Shown piece by piece: positions 27,545-37,184 of a stretch of DNA of 64,000 nucleotides; within the stretch, counting starts at the first letter, position 1; every line of letters begins with the position of its first letter. A program made the position numbers and the translations under genes. The stretch spans positions 124,001-188,000 of the forward strand of contig NZ_JABBCH010000007.1 of NCBI RefSeq assembly GCF_012952295.1, in the 5' to 3' direction. Under the pieces are notes generated by a model that had not been told where the DNA came from, searched no databases, and was given only the letters and a program-made list of their open reading frames with translations. Source of the DNA: Crystallibacter degradans. Its GTDB lineage: Bacteria; Actinomycetota; Actinomycetes; Actinomycetales; Micrococcaceae.

Positions 27545-28816
27545 ATGCTGATTGGCTCGGATCGAACGCGGCCGCCGGGTAGAAACCCGGTGCCCGCACC
27601 TGGGCAGCCGGACAAGGCGGGCCAAGGGGGTTCCCGGCGGGTAATCGGTGTGGACGTCGCCAGGGGGCTGGCCTTGGTCGGAATAATCATCGTCAATGTT
27701 TTTCCTCCGTCGGCCGGCGGCACTGCCACCGCGGAGTGGGCTGTCCTCGCAGGCCGGCCCGCGGCTCTCTTCGCGTTGATCGCGGGGATCTCCATCGCGC
27801 TGCTTACCGGCGGCAGGCGGACACCGGCAGGCCGTGCGATGACTGCGAACCGGGCCGGCCTGGCGCTGCGGGCGCTGTTGATCACCTCGATCGGCCTGCT
27901 GCTCGGCCCCACGGATACCACCGTCGCGATCATCCTGCCCTACTACGGGATCCTCTTCCTGCTGGCTGTCCCACTTCTGGGCCTGGGCCGGCGGACACTG
28001 CTGGGCCTGTCCGTTGTCTTCGCGGTCCTAGGGCCCGTGGCGATGCAACTGGTGCGTGCGAGCTGGCCGGATATGCCGCAAATCCAGGACGAATACTCGT
28101 TCTCTCTTGCCGCCGCCCAGCCCGGCGTCTTCCTCACCGACATGCTGCTCACCGGGTTTTATCCCGCCCTGCCATGGGTGGCGTACATCTGTGTGGGCAT
28201 CGCGGTCGGACGCATGGACCTCACCTCCCGGAAGGTCGCGGCCGTCCTCCTGGCGGCCGGATCTGCTCTGGCCGCGTTCATGTGGCTGCTGTCGATGGTG
28301 CTGTTGGGCCCGGGCGGGGGCCTTAACCGGATCGTTGCCGCCACACCCCTGCTCAGCAGGGAGGAGATCAACTCCATCCTGATCTTCGGAGGCAATGTAG
28401 ATACCTCCGCTGAGACGCTGCCGGCCACGACCGGGTGGTGGCTGGCCATCCTCTCTCCTTACACCTCCACGCCCGTCACTATCCTGCACACGCTCGGAAT
28501 CGCGCTGGCCGCCCTGGGCGCCGTGCTGCTGCTCGTGCCGCTGCTGGGTGGTACCGCTGGCCCCCTGGCTGCAATGGGCTCGATGACGCTGACCCTCTAT
28601 TCGGCCCACGTGATCGTCCTGGCTACCGAGATCCTGGACGAGAGCCGTCCCGTAATGTCCATCACCATCCAATGCATCGTGTTCCTGCTCGCCGCAGTAC
28701 TGTGGCGCAACGCCATCGGGAAGGGCCCGCTCGAAAGCGTCGTAGCCGTTTCCACCGCCTGGCTCCGGACCCTGGTCCTCAACCGGGGGCGCCCCACCCG
28801 CCAGCCGGCGGATTAA
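27545..28816 (+). CDS. Heparan-alpha-glucosaminide N-acetyltransferase-like membrane protein (DUF1624/DUF418 type)
   Basis: 423 aa integral membrane protein with about ten helices. It opens, after a 30-residue polar leader, with RRVIGVDVARGLALVGIIIVNVFP, the conserved first-helix motif of DUF1624/DUF418 acyltransferase-like proteins, then LFALIAGISIALLTGGR. A late AMGSMTLTLYSAHVIVLA helix carries the family's conserved His. Probably transfers an acyl group to an envelope glycan or lipid; substrate unknown. GGAGGAAGGAAAG precedes the ATG. Monocistronic. Confidence 0.78.
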   Translation: MLIGSDRTRPPGRNPVPAPGQPDKAGQGGSRRVIGVDVARGLALVGIIIVNVFPPSAGGTATAEWAVLAGRPAALFALIAGISIALLTGGRRTPAGRAMTANRAGLALRALLITSIGLLLGPTDTTVAIILPYYGILFLLAVPLLGLGRRTLLGLSVVFAVLGPVAMQLVRASWPDMPQIQDEYSFSLAAAQPGVFLTDMLLTGFYPALPWVAYICVGIAVGRMDLTSRKVAAVLLAAGSALAAFMWLLSMVLLGPGGGLNRIVAATPLLSREEINSILIFGGNVDTSAETLPATTGWWLAILSPYTSTPVTILHTLGIALAALGAVLLLVPLLGGTAGPLAAMGSMTLTLYSAHVIVLATEILDESRPVMSITIQCIVFLLAAVLWRNAIGKGPLESVVAVSTAWLRTLVLNRGRPTRQPAD

Positions 28817-28882
28817 GGCGATGCTGCGGCATGAAGGCCCGGGAGCGGAGCTGCGTCGGGCGAACGAAGTCCTTAAGAGGGA

Positions 28883-30490
28883 TCAGCCGGTGGTCACCTG
28901 TACGTCGATGAGGACCGGGCCGTTGGCCTTCAGCGCTTTTTGGTACGCCTCCTCGAACTCCTCGCGGGTGCTCGTCCGCTGTGCGGGCACACCGTAGCCC
29001 TCGGCGATGGAGACAAAGTCGATGCCGCCGAGTTCCAAGCCCGGTATGTCCGGCGTGCCCATCCGCTGGGCGAAGCCGGCGAGGGCGCCGTAGCTGGAGT
29101 TGTTAACGATGACGAACACGGTCCGCGTATTCTGCTTTGCCGCGGTGTAGAGCGCGGTGATGCCGTAATTCGCGGAGCCGTCGCCTACGGTCGCCACGAT
29201 CGTCTTCTCCGGGTCGCCGAGGGACATGCCGACCGCCACCGGCAGGCCGAATCCCAGACCGCCCGAGGCGGGGAAATGGTACATGCCCGGCCGGTCGATG
29301 GCGATACGCTCAAGGTAATCCAGGTCCAGGGTGGTGGTCTCGTTGACGTAGGCGACGGTGTCGTTCACGTGGGCATTCAACACCTCGAGAACTTCCGTGC
29401 CGGTCATGCCTTCCGGGGAGGTCCTAGCCGCAGGAAGCTCACGCGAGCCGGGCTCGCCGCGGCGCGTGCCCCGGTCGATTACGCCGTCGGCCAACGCCTT
29501 CGTGGCGCCCGCCACATCCGCGACGAAGGACCGACCGAACGGCGCGCGGGTCGCCTCGCGGGGGTCCTGGGTGATCTGCACAACGCGGATCCCGGCCTCG
29601 AGGTAGTTGCTCGGCTCCCAGCGGTGGTACCGGAAGACGGCAGCGCCGAGGACGAGGACGACGTCATGTCCGGCCAGACGGTCACGCACGGATTTAATGC
29701 CCGGAACGATGACACCCTCGAAGTTCGGGTGGGTGGTCGGGAAGGGACCCCGCGAGGGGGATGGGGCGACGTATACGGAGGCATCGGTCTTTTCCGCTAG
29801 GGACACCACGGCATCAAAGAGCGTGTGATCCTCAACGGCGGCGGCGTCCACTTGGGGGCCCACGACGAGCGCCAGCTTCTTCGCGCCGTCGACGGTGGCG
29901 ATGAGTTCCTGTGCCATGTCGTCGGTGAGGCTGCCGGCGATGACCACCGAGCGCTCGGTGAGCAGGGCATCGTCGTCGAGGGCGGGTTCGGCCCAGTCAT
30001 CAAGCGGGACGGAGACATAGACGGGCCCGCACGGCTGGGTAGAGGCTTCAAACACGGCCTGGGCGAGGGTCCGCGGCACGTCGGCAGCCGCGAGCGGCTC
30101 ATGCGAGTACTTGACCAGCGGGGTCGGCAGGACTGAAGCATCCACGCTGGCCAGCATCGACTCTTGGCCGACGGTCCGCCGGACCTGCTGTCCGGCGAGG
30201 ATGACCATCGGAATGTGGCCGTAGCAGGCGTTGGTCAGGGCGCCCATGGCGTTGCCCGACCCGGAGGCGGCATGCAGGTTGACCAGGGCAGGCCTGCCGG
30301 TGGCGCGGGCGTAGCCCTCGGCCATGCCAACGACGACCTGCTCGTGCAGTCCAAGAATGAAGTTGAAGCTCTCATCGAGGCCGGCGAGGAATGGAATCTC
30401 GTTGGATCCGGGGTTGCCGAAGATAGTGGTCACCCCCTGCGCGCGAAATATGTCCAGACTCGTCTCTAGAACCGTCTTGGTAGTAGCCAC
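28883..30490 (-). CDS. mdlC: Benzoylformate decarboxylase (ThDP-dependent)
   Basis: 535 aa ThDP enzyme, similar throughout to Pseudomonas putida MdlC. Catalytic positions are conserved: Ser in FGNPGSNEIPFL (residue 29), His in VNLHAASGSGNAMG (73), the distal His in VFRYHRWEPS, and the ThDP/Mg motif VGDGSANYGI ... NNSSYG. It would convert benzoylformate (phenylglyoxylate) to benzaldehyde and CO2, but mandelate dehydrogenase and benzaldehyde dehydrogenase genes are absent here. Other 2-keto acids are possible. Lies 188 bp downstream of a flavoprotein gene on the same strand. Confidence 0.85.
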   Translation of the reverse strand: MATTKTVLETSLDIFRAQGVTTIFGNPGSNEIPFLAGLDESFNFILGLHEQVVVGMAEGYARATGRPALVNLHAASGSGNAMGALTNACYGHIPMVILAGQQVRRTVGQESMLASVDASVLPTPLVKYSHEPLAAADVPRTLAQAVFEASTQPCGPVYVSVPLDDWAEPALDDDALLTERSVVIAGSLTDDMAQELIATVDGAKKLALVVGPQVDAAAVEDHTLFDAVVSLAEKTDASVYVAPSPSRGPFPTTHPNFEGVIVPGIKSVRDRLAGHDVVLVLGAAVFRYHRWEPSNYLEAGIRVVQITQDPREATRAPFGRSFVADVAGATKALADGVIDRGTRRGEPGSRELPAARTSPEGMTGTEVLEVLNAHVNDTVAYVNETTTLDLDYLERIAIDRPGMYHFPASGGLGFGLPVAVGMSLGDPEKTIVATVGDGSANYGITALYTAAKQNTRTVFVIVNNSSYGALAGFAQRMGTPDIPGLELGGIDFVSIAEGYGVPAQRTSTREEFEEAYQKALKANGPVLIDVQVTTG

Positions 30491-30678
30491 TCGTCAGCCT
30501 TCCTCAGATTTTCGTTATTCCGATGGTAGCTTCGGGACTGGCTTGGGCACGGGCAGTGGCGCCGCATCGAGGGGAAGCCACTCCCATTTATCGCCCGCCG
30601 GGCTCGAGCTCAGGAATGCACCGAGCCCGGCAATAAGCCTTGCCTGTCCGCGGTGTGGACTTGATGACCCGTACAGTG

Positions 30679-32427
30679 CTACTCCACGAGCTTGCCGGCT
30701 ACAGAGTCGTCAGCGTCGGCCTCGGCTAGCGAGCGAAAGGAGTCCGGTGCGGGGGCCAGAGCCTCGAAGCTGACTCCTTCAGCTGGCGACCAGACGAAGT
30801 TGCCCTGCAGCGCCGGATCCTGCTGCGGGAAGTCCGCACGGTTGTGGCAGCCGCGCGTCTCACGCCGTTCCAGTGCGCATTCGAGCGTTGCGCGGGCCGC
30901 GAGGAGCGAGCCCAGCAGATCGTAGGCGTGGGCCAGGTCGTCAAACCCGGCGATGTCAGGGTGCGCGGTGACGTGCTGCGCGCGCTCTTCGAGGGCGGCC
31001 AGTTCGCGTAGGCCCTCCTGCAGTCCCTGCTCGGTGCGCACGACGCCGGCGTGCTCGGTCATCACGTTGCGCACTTCGCGCTGCAGGCGCCGCGCCGACT
31101 CGGTTCCGCGTTCACTGAGCAGGGACTGCATCTCGGTGCGGGCCAGACCCACGGCAGAGGGATCCCGGCGGACAGTTGTCCGGGAGGTGACGTACTCGGC
31201 GGCGTGCTCTCCGGTGATTCGCCCGTAGACGAGCAGCTCTATCAGCGAGTTCCCGCCCAGACGGTTGGCGCCATGCAGGCCTGAGGAAGCTTCACCGATC
31301 GCGTACAGCCCGTCCACGCCCGTACCGTGATCCTCCGGGGCTACCCAAACCCCGCCCATGGAGTAGTGGGCGGTCGGAGCGATCTCCATTTTCGTTGTGG
31401 TGATATCGAGCATTTGCAGGTCGATCAGGGTGCGGTAGACGCGCGGCAGCTTCTGCAGGATGACTTCCCGGGGCAGGTGGGAGACGTCCAGGTAAACGCC
31501 TCCTTTCCCGGTTCCCCGGCCCGCGGTGATCTCGGTGTATCCGGCCAGGGCAACCCGGTCACGGGTGGAAAGTTCCATGCGCTCGGGGTCGTAGCGCTCC
31601 ATGTATCGCTCACCCAGTGCATTGGTGAGGATGCCGCCTTCTCCGCGCGCTGCCTCGGAAACGAGGGTGCCGGCGGCGTCGTCGGGTTCCAGCAGTCCGG
31701 AGGGGTGGAACTGGACCAGCTCGGCGTCCCGGATCCGGGCACCGGCCAGAGCGGCCAGGCGGAAGGAGTCCCCGGTGTTCTCGTCACGTCGGGAGGAGGT
31801 ATGGCGCCAGATGCGTGTGTGCCCGCCGGCTGCCAGGATCACCGCATCGGCATGGATCTGCACGGGTGTGCCGTCCACAATGTCGAATCCGTAGGCGCCG
31901 AAGACCGTGCCGTCGGTCACCAGGAGGCGGGTGATGTAGATGCTGTCGATGATCTGCACATCCAGCTCGGCCGCGCGGCGCATCAGGGTGCGTTGGATTT
32001 CCAAACCAGTGTAGTCACCGGCGTAAGCGGTGCGGCGGTACTTATGAGCGCCGAAGAAGCGCTGTGAAATCCGCCCGTCCTCTTCCCGGGCGAAGGGCAT
32101 ACCCCATTTCTCCAGATCCCCGATTCCGTCGGCGGCGTTGCGCGCCACGGTCTCGACGATGGCCGGGTCAGCCAGGAAATAGGACTCGCGCAAGGTGTCG
32201 GCGGCGTGCTGCTGCCAGCTGTCCTCGGGGTCCATCGTGCCCAGGGCGGCGTTGATGCCGCCAGCTGCCAAGGTGGTGTGAGCATCGTGCTTGCGCCGCT
32301 TGCCCACCGCCAATACCTGGACCCCGCGCTGGGCCAGTTCGATCGAAGCCCGTAGTCCGGCACCACCGGTACCGATGACGAGGACGGAGGTGGACATCAG
32401 TCGTTCAGTGGAATGCTGTGTGCTCAT
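30679..32427 (-). CDS. Orphan SdhA/FrdA/NadB-family flavoprotein
   Basis: 582 aa FAD-dependent enzyme. Rossmann motif VLVIGTGGAGLRASIELAQRG near the N-terminus, HTTLAAGGINAALGTMDPEDSW, the active-site region RTAYAGDYTGLEIQRTL, LVQFHPSGL, and GLYAIGEASSGLHGANRLGGNSLIELLVYG with the FAD-His/Arg positions. The C-terminal helical domain ends in ETRGCHNRADFPQQD. This is the succinate dehydrogenase/fumarate reductase/L-aspartate oxidase superfamily, yet no iron-sulfur or membrane subunit genes accompany it. Start: ATG 32427 preferred, ATG 32436 possible; neither has a clear ribosome site. A LysR gene diverges 74 bp away. Confidence 0.8.
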   Translation of the reverse strand: MSTQHSTERLMSTSVLVIGTGGAGLRASIELAQRGVQVLAVGKRRKHDAHTTLAAGGINAALGTMDPEDSWQQHAADTLRESYFLADPAIVETVARNAADGIGDLEKWGMPFAREEDGRISQRFFGAHKYRRTAYAGDYTGLEIQRTLMRRAAELDVQIIDSIYITRLLVTDGTVFGAYGFDIVDGTPVQIHADAVILAAGGHTRIWRHTSSRRDENTGDSFRLAALAGARIRDAELVQFHPSGLLEPDDAAGTLVSEAARGEGGILTNALGERYMERYDPERMELSTRDRVALAGYTEITAGRGTGKGGVYLDVSHLPREVILQKLPRVYRTLIDLQMLDITTTKMEIAPTAHYSMGGVWVAPEDHGTGVDGLYAIGEASSGLHGANRLGGNSLIELLVYGRITGEHAAEYVTSRTTVRRDPSAVGLARTEMQSLLSERGTESARRLQREVRNVMTEHAGVVRTEQGLQEGLRELAALEERAQHVTAHPDIAGFDDLAHAYDLLGSLLAARATLECALERRETRGCHNRADFPQQDPALQGNFVWSPAEGVSFEALAPAPDSFRSLAEADADDSVAGKLVE

Positions 32428-32501
32428 ATCGACCATGCTAGGAAGCCGGGTATGATGAGTCCAATGCATTGTTTTACTCATTGTGATGCACAAAGGCTAT
32501 A

Positions 32502-33479
32502 ATGAAACTCGAGCAATTATCTTCCTTCGAGGCCGTGGCGCGGATGGGCCACTTCACTCGGGCTGCCGAGGAGCTCTTCCTCGCCCAACCCTCACTGAGC
32601 CGGCAAATCGCTGCTCTGGAGGCTGACCTAGGCACTAAGCTCTTCCGTCGTGGACCGGCGGGGGTGACGCTGACCGACGCAGGGGAGGTGCTGTTGCCCA
32701 TCGCCCGGCGGATGCTCGCCGACGCGCGGTTTGCCCGCGAGCAGATGGACGAGCTGGCCGGCCTCCGCCGCGGTCATGTCCGGCTCGGTGCTCCGCCGAC
32801 TCTCTGCGTTTCACTGGTCTCCGATGTACTCGCAGCTTTCCGGGCCGCACACCCTGGAGTGGACCTGCACATCACCGAGGCAGGCTCGCGCTCACTGGTG
32901 GACGCCCTGAACGAGAACGCACTGGACCTGGCCCTGATGGTCACCCGTGGCACGGAACCGTCCGTGCCGGGCACCGAACTGATCCCCCTGCTTTCCGAGG
33001 AACTGGTGGTGATCTCAGCCGCAGGCTCACCGCTGCCACAACAGGCGCGGGAGCAACAGGGCGGAAACCGGACCCCGACCGAGATCACACTGGCGGAACT
33101 GGCGCAGATCCCGCAGGTCGCGTTCAACCGCAGCTACGACCTGCGCCTGGCCACCGACGCCGCATTCTCCGCCAGCGGACTTACCCCGACGATCGCCGTC
33201 GAAGGCGCAGAAATGGACGCCGTACTCCGGTTCGCAGAGAGGGGGCTGGGAGTGGCCGTCGTCCCGGCTATGGTGGTCATCGACCGCCCCGGGCTGCACA
33301 GCACGCGACTGGTAAGCCCCCAACTGACCCGAACCGTCAACTTGGCCCGGCGCACCGACGTCGAACCCTCAGCTGCGGCCGCCGCCATGCAGCGGTTCGT
33401 CTTCGATACCGTGGACCGGCTCACCGCTCCCGGCACGGATCTCGCGCGCCTGGTGACGGCCGTACCGCGAAACCGGTAA
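32502..33479 (+). CDS. LysR-type transcriptional regulator
   Basis: 325 aa. N-terminal winged helix (residues 1-60): LSSFEAVARMGHFTRAAEELFLAQPSLSRQIAALEADLG, followed by LFRRGPAGVTLTDAGEVLLP; periplasmic-binding-like effector domain from ~90 on. It diverges from the flavoprotein gene with a 74-bp spacer (AATGCATTGTTTTACTCATTG region), the classic LysR arrangement, so it most likely activates the flavoprotein/benzoylformate decarboxylase pair in response to their substrate. Confidence 0.88.
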   Translation: MKLEQLSSFEAVARMGHFTRAAEELFLAQPSLSRQIAALEADLGTKLFRRGPAGVTLTDAGEVLLPIARRMLADARFAREQMDELAGLRRGHVRLGAPPTLCVSLVSDVLAAFRAAHPGVDLHITEAGSRSLVDALNENALDLALMVTRGTEPSVPGTELIPLLSEELVVISAAGSPLPQQAREQQGGNRTPTEITLAELAQIPQVAFNRSYDLRLATDAAFSASGLTPTIAVEGAEMDAVLRFAERGLGVAVVPAMVVIDRPGLHSTRLVSPQLTRTVNLARRTDVEPSAAAAAMQRFVFDTVDRLTAPGTDLARLVTAVPRNR

Positions 33480-33501
33480 GGGCCGCCGAGCCAGGAGATG
33501 C

Positions 33502-36282
33502 TTACCGGGCCAGCAGCAGATCCGCGCCGACGGCGGGCACGCGGCCTGCGTCCTTCAGCGCCAGGTAAATCCGGTCCCGCGTTAACGGCAGCGAGGTGAA
33601 GCGGATGCCGGTGGCCGCCCGGAGGGCATTGGCGAGGGCCGGCGCCACCGGGTTGAAGGGGCTTTCGCTCATGGACTTGGCGCCGAGCGGGCCGAGCTTG
33701 TCGGAGGTGCGGGCGAAGTACACTTCGCTACGGGGTACGTCCGCGAAGGCGGGGATATGGTACTGGCGCAGGATATCGGTGGTGACCGCGCCGCCGTCGT
33801 CAATCCGGACTTCTTCGTAGAGCGCGGCTCCGAGTGCCTGCGCGATTCCGCCTTCGATCTGACCACGGCACTGGCGGGGATTGACGACGACGCCGGCGTC
33901 CGCGGCCTGCACGCTCTGCAGGATGGCCAGCTCGCCGGTAGCGGAGTTCACGGCCACGCGGAAACCCTGCACGTTGAACGCGACCGACCGCGGAGTGCCG
34001 CCCCAGCGGCCCTCGGCCTGCAGCGACACGGAACGTTCCGCGGCGGCTTCGGCCAGCTGCGCGAAGGTCAGCAGCTGCCCGGCGCAGTCCACGCCGTCCG
34101 CGACAGGCACACAGTCCTCGGCCGGCACGCCGCTCAGCTCGGCGGCGAAGGAACGCACCAGTCCGGCGAGCTCCTGTGCCGCGGCCAGCGTCGCCTTGCC
34201 CGCCACCACCGTGCCCGTGGAACCGAAGGCACCCGAATCGTGCTCGGTCAGCCGCGTGTCCGACTGGCGGACCCGCACGGCAGCAGGGGAGGCGCCGAGG
34301 GCCTGCGCGGCGAGCTGGGCGTGCACCGTGGTGGTGCCGTTGCCGAATTCCGCCGTGCCCACGTCCAGCCGGTAGCCGTCCGCGGTCAGGGCGATGATGC
34401 TGTGCGCGTAGTGCCCGCGCGGTGGCACAGTGTCGATCATCGACAGTGCGGTACCTTCGCCGACCAGCCACTCAGGTCCCAGGTCTTCGCCGCCGGCGCC
34501 GCGCTCGCGGCCCCGGTCCAGCGCGCCGCGGACCAGGTCCACGCACTGGTCCAGACCGTAGCTGCCGAAGAGCACGTCCGCTTCCGGTTCGCTGTGCAGG
34601 GACAGCATGTCGTCGCCGTGGCGGATCATGTTGCGCCGCTTGAACTCCAGCGGGTCCACGCCCAGCTGGACGGCGAGCTCGTCCAGTGCGGACTCCACCG
34701 CGAAGATCATCTGGCTCAAGCCGTAGCCGCGGAACGCACCGGAGGGAACCGTGTTGGTGTAGACGGTGCGGGCGTCCACCTTCTTCGCCGTGCAGCGGTA
34801 GACCGCGATCGACTCGCCGCAGCCGTGGAACATTACGCCGGGGGCGTGGTTCCCGTAGGCCCCGGTGTTGACGGTGGCGTCCATTGCAAGCGCGGTGAGC
34901 GTGCCGTCCCTGCGGGCGCCGGCCCGGACCCGGATGGTGAACGGGTGCCGGGTAGTGGTGGCGGTGAACTGCTCGGTCCGGGTCAGCTCCAGCTGCACCG
35001 GCCGGCCCAGCTTCAGCGCCGCCAGCGCCACGATGTCCTCCGTGAGCATCTCCTGCTTGCCGCCGAAGCCGCCGCCCACCCTGCCGGCCACCACGCGGAC
35101 CTTTTCCTGCGGCAGCGCGAAAACCCGGGCGAGCGTGCGCCTGACCAGGAACGGGACCTGCGTGGAGGAACGCACGGCCAGGCTGCCGTCGGCCTCGGTC
35201 CAGGCGATGGCGCTGTGCGTCTCCAGCGCCACATGCTGCACGCGCTGGGTCACGTACGTCTCTTCATGTACGACGTCGGCGTTGTCCAGCGCCGCGGCAA
35301 CGTCACCGATTTCGGTGTGTACTTCGGCGACGATGTTCCGCTCCGGAACGGCAATGCGGGAATCTTCCGGCTTGTCGGCGTGCAGCAGCGGCGCGCCGGG
35401 TTCCATCGCGGCCTCGGGCTCGAAGACTGCGGGCAGCACCTCGTAATCGACCTCCAGTGCACGGACTCCGGCTTCGGCCGCGGCCACAGTTTCGGCCACG
35501 ACGGCGGCCACCCGCTGGCCCTTGAAGCGAACGACGTCGTCGAGCACCCGGGTATCGTCCGGGTCATCCGTGTACAGCTCGTGCTGCGCGGTGGAGAACA
35601 GCTGGGCCGGCGCATCCTTATGCGTGAAGACAGCGACGACGCCGGGGACCGCCAGCGCCGCGCGGGTATCGATCGCCCGGATGCGGGCATGGGCATGCGG
35701 CGAACGGGCCAGCTTCAGGTGCAGCAGGCCGGGGAACTCGTCGGCGGGTACGTCCAAGGTGTAGCGGGCGGTGCCGGTGACAACGAGGGGAGCTGCCGGG
35801 GCGGGGGTGTCCGCGCCGACCGCTGCCGGTGCAGGTGTGGCCGCCGTGCCGTCGTTGCCCAGCACGGCGTCTTCGATGGCGCGGTAGCCGGTGCAACGGC
35901 AGAGGTTGCCCTTCAGATTCCGCGGCAGGTTCCGCTTCTGTTCGTCGCTGAACGTTGCCGCGGTCATGATCATGCCGGCGGTGCAGAAACCGCACTGGAA
36001 GCCCTGGGCCTTGAGGAACTGCTGCTGCATCGGGTGCAGGTCTTCCCCGGCCACGTCCGGCAGCCCCTCGATGGTGGTGATGGAGCGGCCCTCGGCGCGC
36101 ACGGCGGGGTAAATGCAGCTGTGCACCGGGACGCCGTCGACATGTACGGTGCAGGCGCCGCAGTCGCCGCCGTCGCATCCCTTTTTCACGCCCTGCATGC
36201 CCTCTTCGCGCAGGAAGGTGCGCAGGCACTGGCCCGGCCGCGGGCTGTTGGCGTGCGTTTCCCCATTGATGTCCATTGCCAT
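33502..36282 (-). CDS. Xanthine dehydrogenase, fused 2Fe-2S and molybdopterin subunits
   Basis: 926 aa. Residues ~1-140 form the two-cluster FeS domain (Cys36, 41, 44, 56 and Cys97, 100, 128, 130, the latter in CGFC and CRCTGY). After a Pro/Ala linker (~145-170) comes the molybdopterin domain: GTARYTLDVPADEFPGLLH, GRVGGGFGGKQ, PSGAFRGYGLSQ, GTAEFGNGTTTVHAQ, and the catalytic Glu in KSMSESPFNPVAPALANA (usual GEPP altered to SESP). It would oxidise hypoxanthine/xanthine to urate with the separate FAD subunit upstream. GGAAGGAG eight bases before ATG 36282 fixes the start, one base after the FAD subunit stop. Confidence 0.92.
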   Translation of the reverse strand: MAMDINGETHANSPRPGQCLRTFLREEGMQGVKKGCDGGDCGACTVHVDGVPVHSCIYPAVRAEGRSITTIEGLPDVAGEDLHPMQQQFLKAQGFQCGFCTAGMIMTAATFSDEQKRNLPRNLKGNLCRCTGYRAIEDAVLGNDGTAATPAPAAVGADTPAPAAPLVVTGTARYTLDVPADEFPGLLHLKLARSPHAHARIRAIDTRAALAVPGVVAVFTHKDAPAQLFSTAQHELYTDDPDDTRVLDDVVRFKGQRVAAVVAETVAAAEAGVRALEVDYEVLPAVFEPEAAMEPGAPLLHADKPEDSRIAVPERNIVAEVHTEIGDVAAALDNADVVHEETYVTQRVQHVALETHSAIAWTEADGSLAVRSSTQVPFLVRRTLARVFALPQEKVRVVAGRVGGGFGGKQEMLTEDIVALAALKLGRPVQLELTRTEQFTATTTRHPFTIRVRAGARRDGTLTALAMDATVNTGAYGNHAPGVMFHGCGESIAVYRCTAKKVDARTVYTNTVPSGAFRGYGLSQMIFAVESALDELAVQLGVDPLEFKRRNMIRHGDDMLSLHSEPEADVLFGSYGLDQCVDLVRGALDRGRERGAGGEDLGPEWLVGEGTALSMIDTVPPRGHYAHSIIALTADGYRLDVGTAEFGNGTTTVHAQLAAQALGASPAAVRVRQSDTRLTEHDSGAFGSTGTVVAGKATLAAAQELAGLVRSFAAELSGVPAEDCVPVADGVDCAGQLLTFAQLAEAAAERSVSLQAEGRWGGTPRSVAFNVQGFRVAVNSATGELAILQSVQAADAGVVVNPRQCRGQIEGGIAQALGAALYEEVRIDDGGAVTTDILRQYHIPAFADVPRSEVYFARTSDKLGPLGAKSMSESPFNPVAPALANALRAATGIRFTSLPLTRDRIYLALKDAGRVPAVGADLLLAR

Positions 36283-36283
36283 G

Positions 36284-37156
36284 TCAGGCACTCCTTCCCA
36301 TGAGCAGCTCAGCGCGGATTTCCTCGGCCAGCCGGTAGGTCATATCCCGGCGCCATTGCGGCAGGCCGTGGATGTCGTCGTGGTACAGCTCCGGGGCGAT
36401 GGCAGCATTCAGTGCGGCCTTCAATTCCCCGCGATCAGGGTGTTCGGCGGCGTCGAAGCGCAGTTGCACCGGCCGCTTGGTGGATGCGGTGACGGTCAGC
36501 ACCAGGGTTTCGTCGGGATCCAGCCGGCCGATCAGCAGGACGCCGGAGCGGCCCAGATTGCTCAGTGACAGGCGGCGGAAGGCCGTTCTGGCTGCCAGCG
36601 CGCTCGCCGGCAGCCGGATGCTGCGCAGCAGTTCGCCCGGCAGCAGCGCGTTGGTCGCGTCGCCCGTGACCAGTTCGGCGACCGGCAGCTCGCGGTGGGA
36701 GCCGTGCGGCCCGAGGATGCTGGCGGTGCCGTCCAGCCCTGCGCACAATGAGGTCATCGGTCCGGCCGGCAGCGAGGTGCAGATGTTGCCGCCCACCGTG
36801 GACATGTTCCAGATCTTGAAGGAAGCCACGAAGGAATCACAGCAGGGACGCACCAGATCCAGCGCCGGCCACTTGTCCACCAGCCTGTCGGCGCCGTCGG
36901 TTCCGATTGTGCCGGCGTGGACCGGTGAGTCCGGCAGTTCGTAGAGGGTAGCTACGAGACAGGTGGCAGCCAGTTCGATTCCGTCGTCGTTGACAGTGAT
37001 CGGTTCCCAACCTGCCGAGCCAAGGTCCAGCAGCCGGCGCAAGGTGGAGCTGCCGTAGGAAAACAGCACGGTTCCGCCGGCGAGCCAGGCATCTCCTTCG
37101 CGCCAGTCGCCTGGATCCGTGGTGGGAACCACGGCCTCGATAGTGTTCATGTCCAT
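36284..37156 (-). CDS. Xanthine dehydrogenase FAD-binding subunit
   Basis: 290 aa subunit passing electrons from the Fe-S clusters to FAD/NAD. Family motifs are AWLAGGTVLFSY (residues ~25-36) and NMSTVGGNICTSLPAGPM (flavin-binding loop, ~115-132), with the C-terminal CO-dehydrogenase-flavoprotein domain from ~180. AGGAG precedes ATG 37156; an open frame upstream runs antisense to xdhC and is rejected. It sits 28 bp after xdhC and directly before the fused FeS/Mo subunit. Confidence 0.9.
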   Translation of the reverse strand: MDMNTIEAVVPTTDPGDWREGDAWLAGGTVLFSYGSSTLRRLLDLGSAGWEPITVNDDGIELAATCLVATLYELPDSPVHAGTIGTDGADRLVDKWPALDLVRPCCDSFVASFKIWNMSTVGGNICTSLPAGPMTSLCAGLDGTASILGPHGSHRELPVAELVTGDATNALLPGELLRSIRLPASALAARTAFRRLSLSNLGRSGVLLIGRLDPDETLVLTVTASTKRPVQLRFDAAEHPDRGELKAALNAAIAPELYHDDIHGLPQWRRDMTYRLAEEIRAELLMGRSA

Positions 37157-37184
37157 GGAGGGACTCCTAGATAAATACGTAACG

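Noticed and set aside
30679-32427. Annotation as L-aspartate oxidase (NadB)
   Set aside because: Superfamily motifs fit, but nadA/nadC are absent and the RTAYAGDYTGLEIQRTL block looks closer to SDH/fumarate reductase flavoproteins; left as family-level call.
33757-36303. 848-aa open frame on the plus strand antisense to xanthine dehydrogenase
   Set aside because: Composition (Gly/Arg/Ala/His-rich) is that of a high-GC shadow frame; the opposite strand has complete catalytic motifs.
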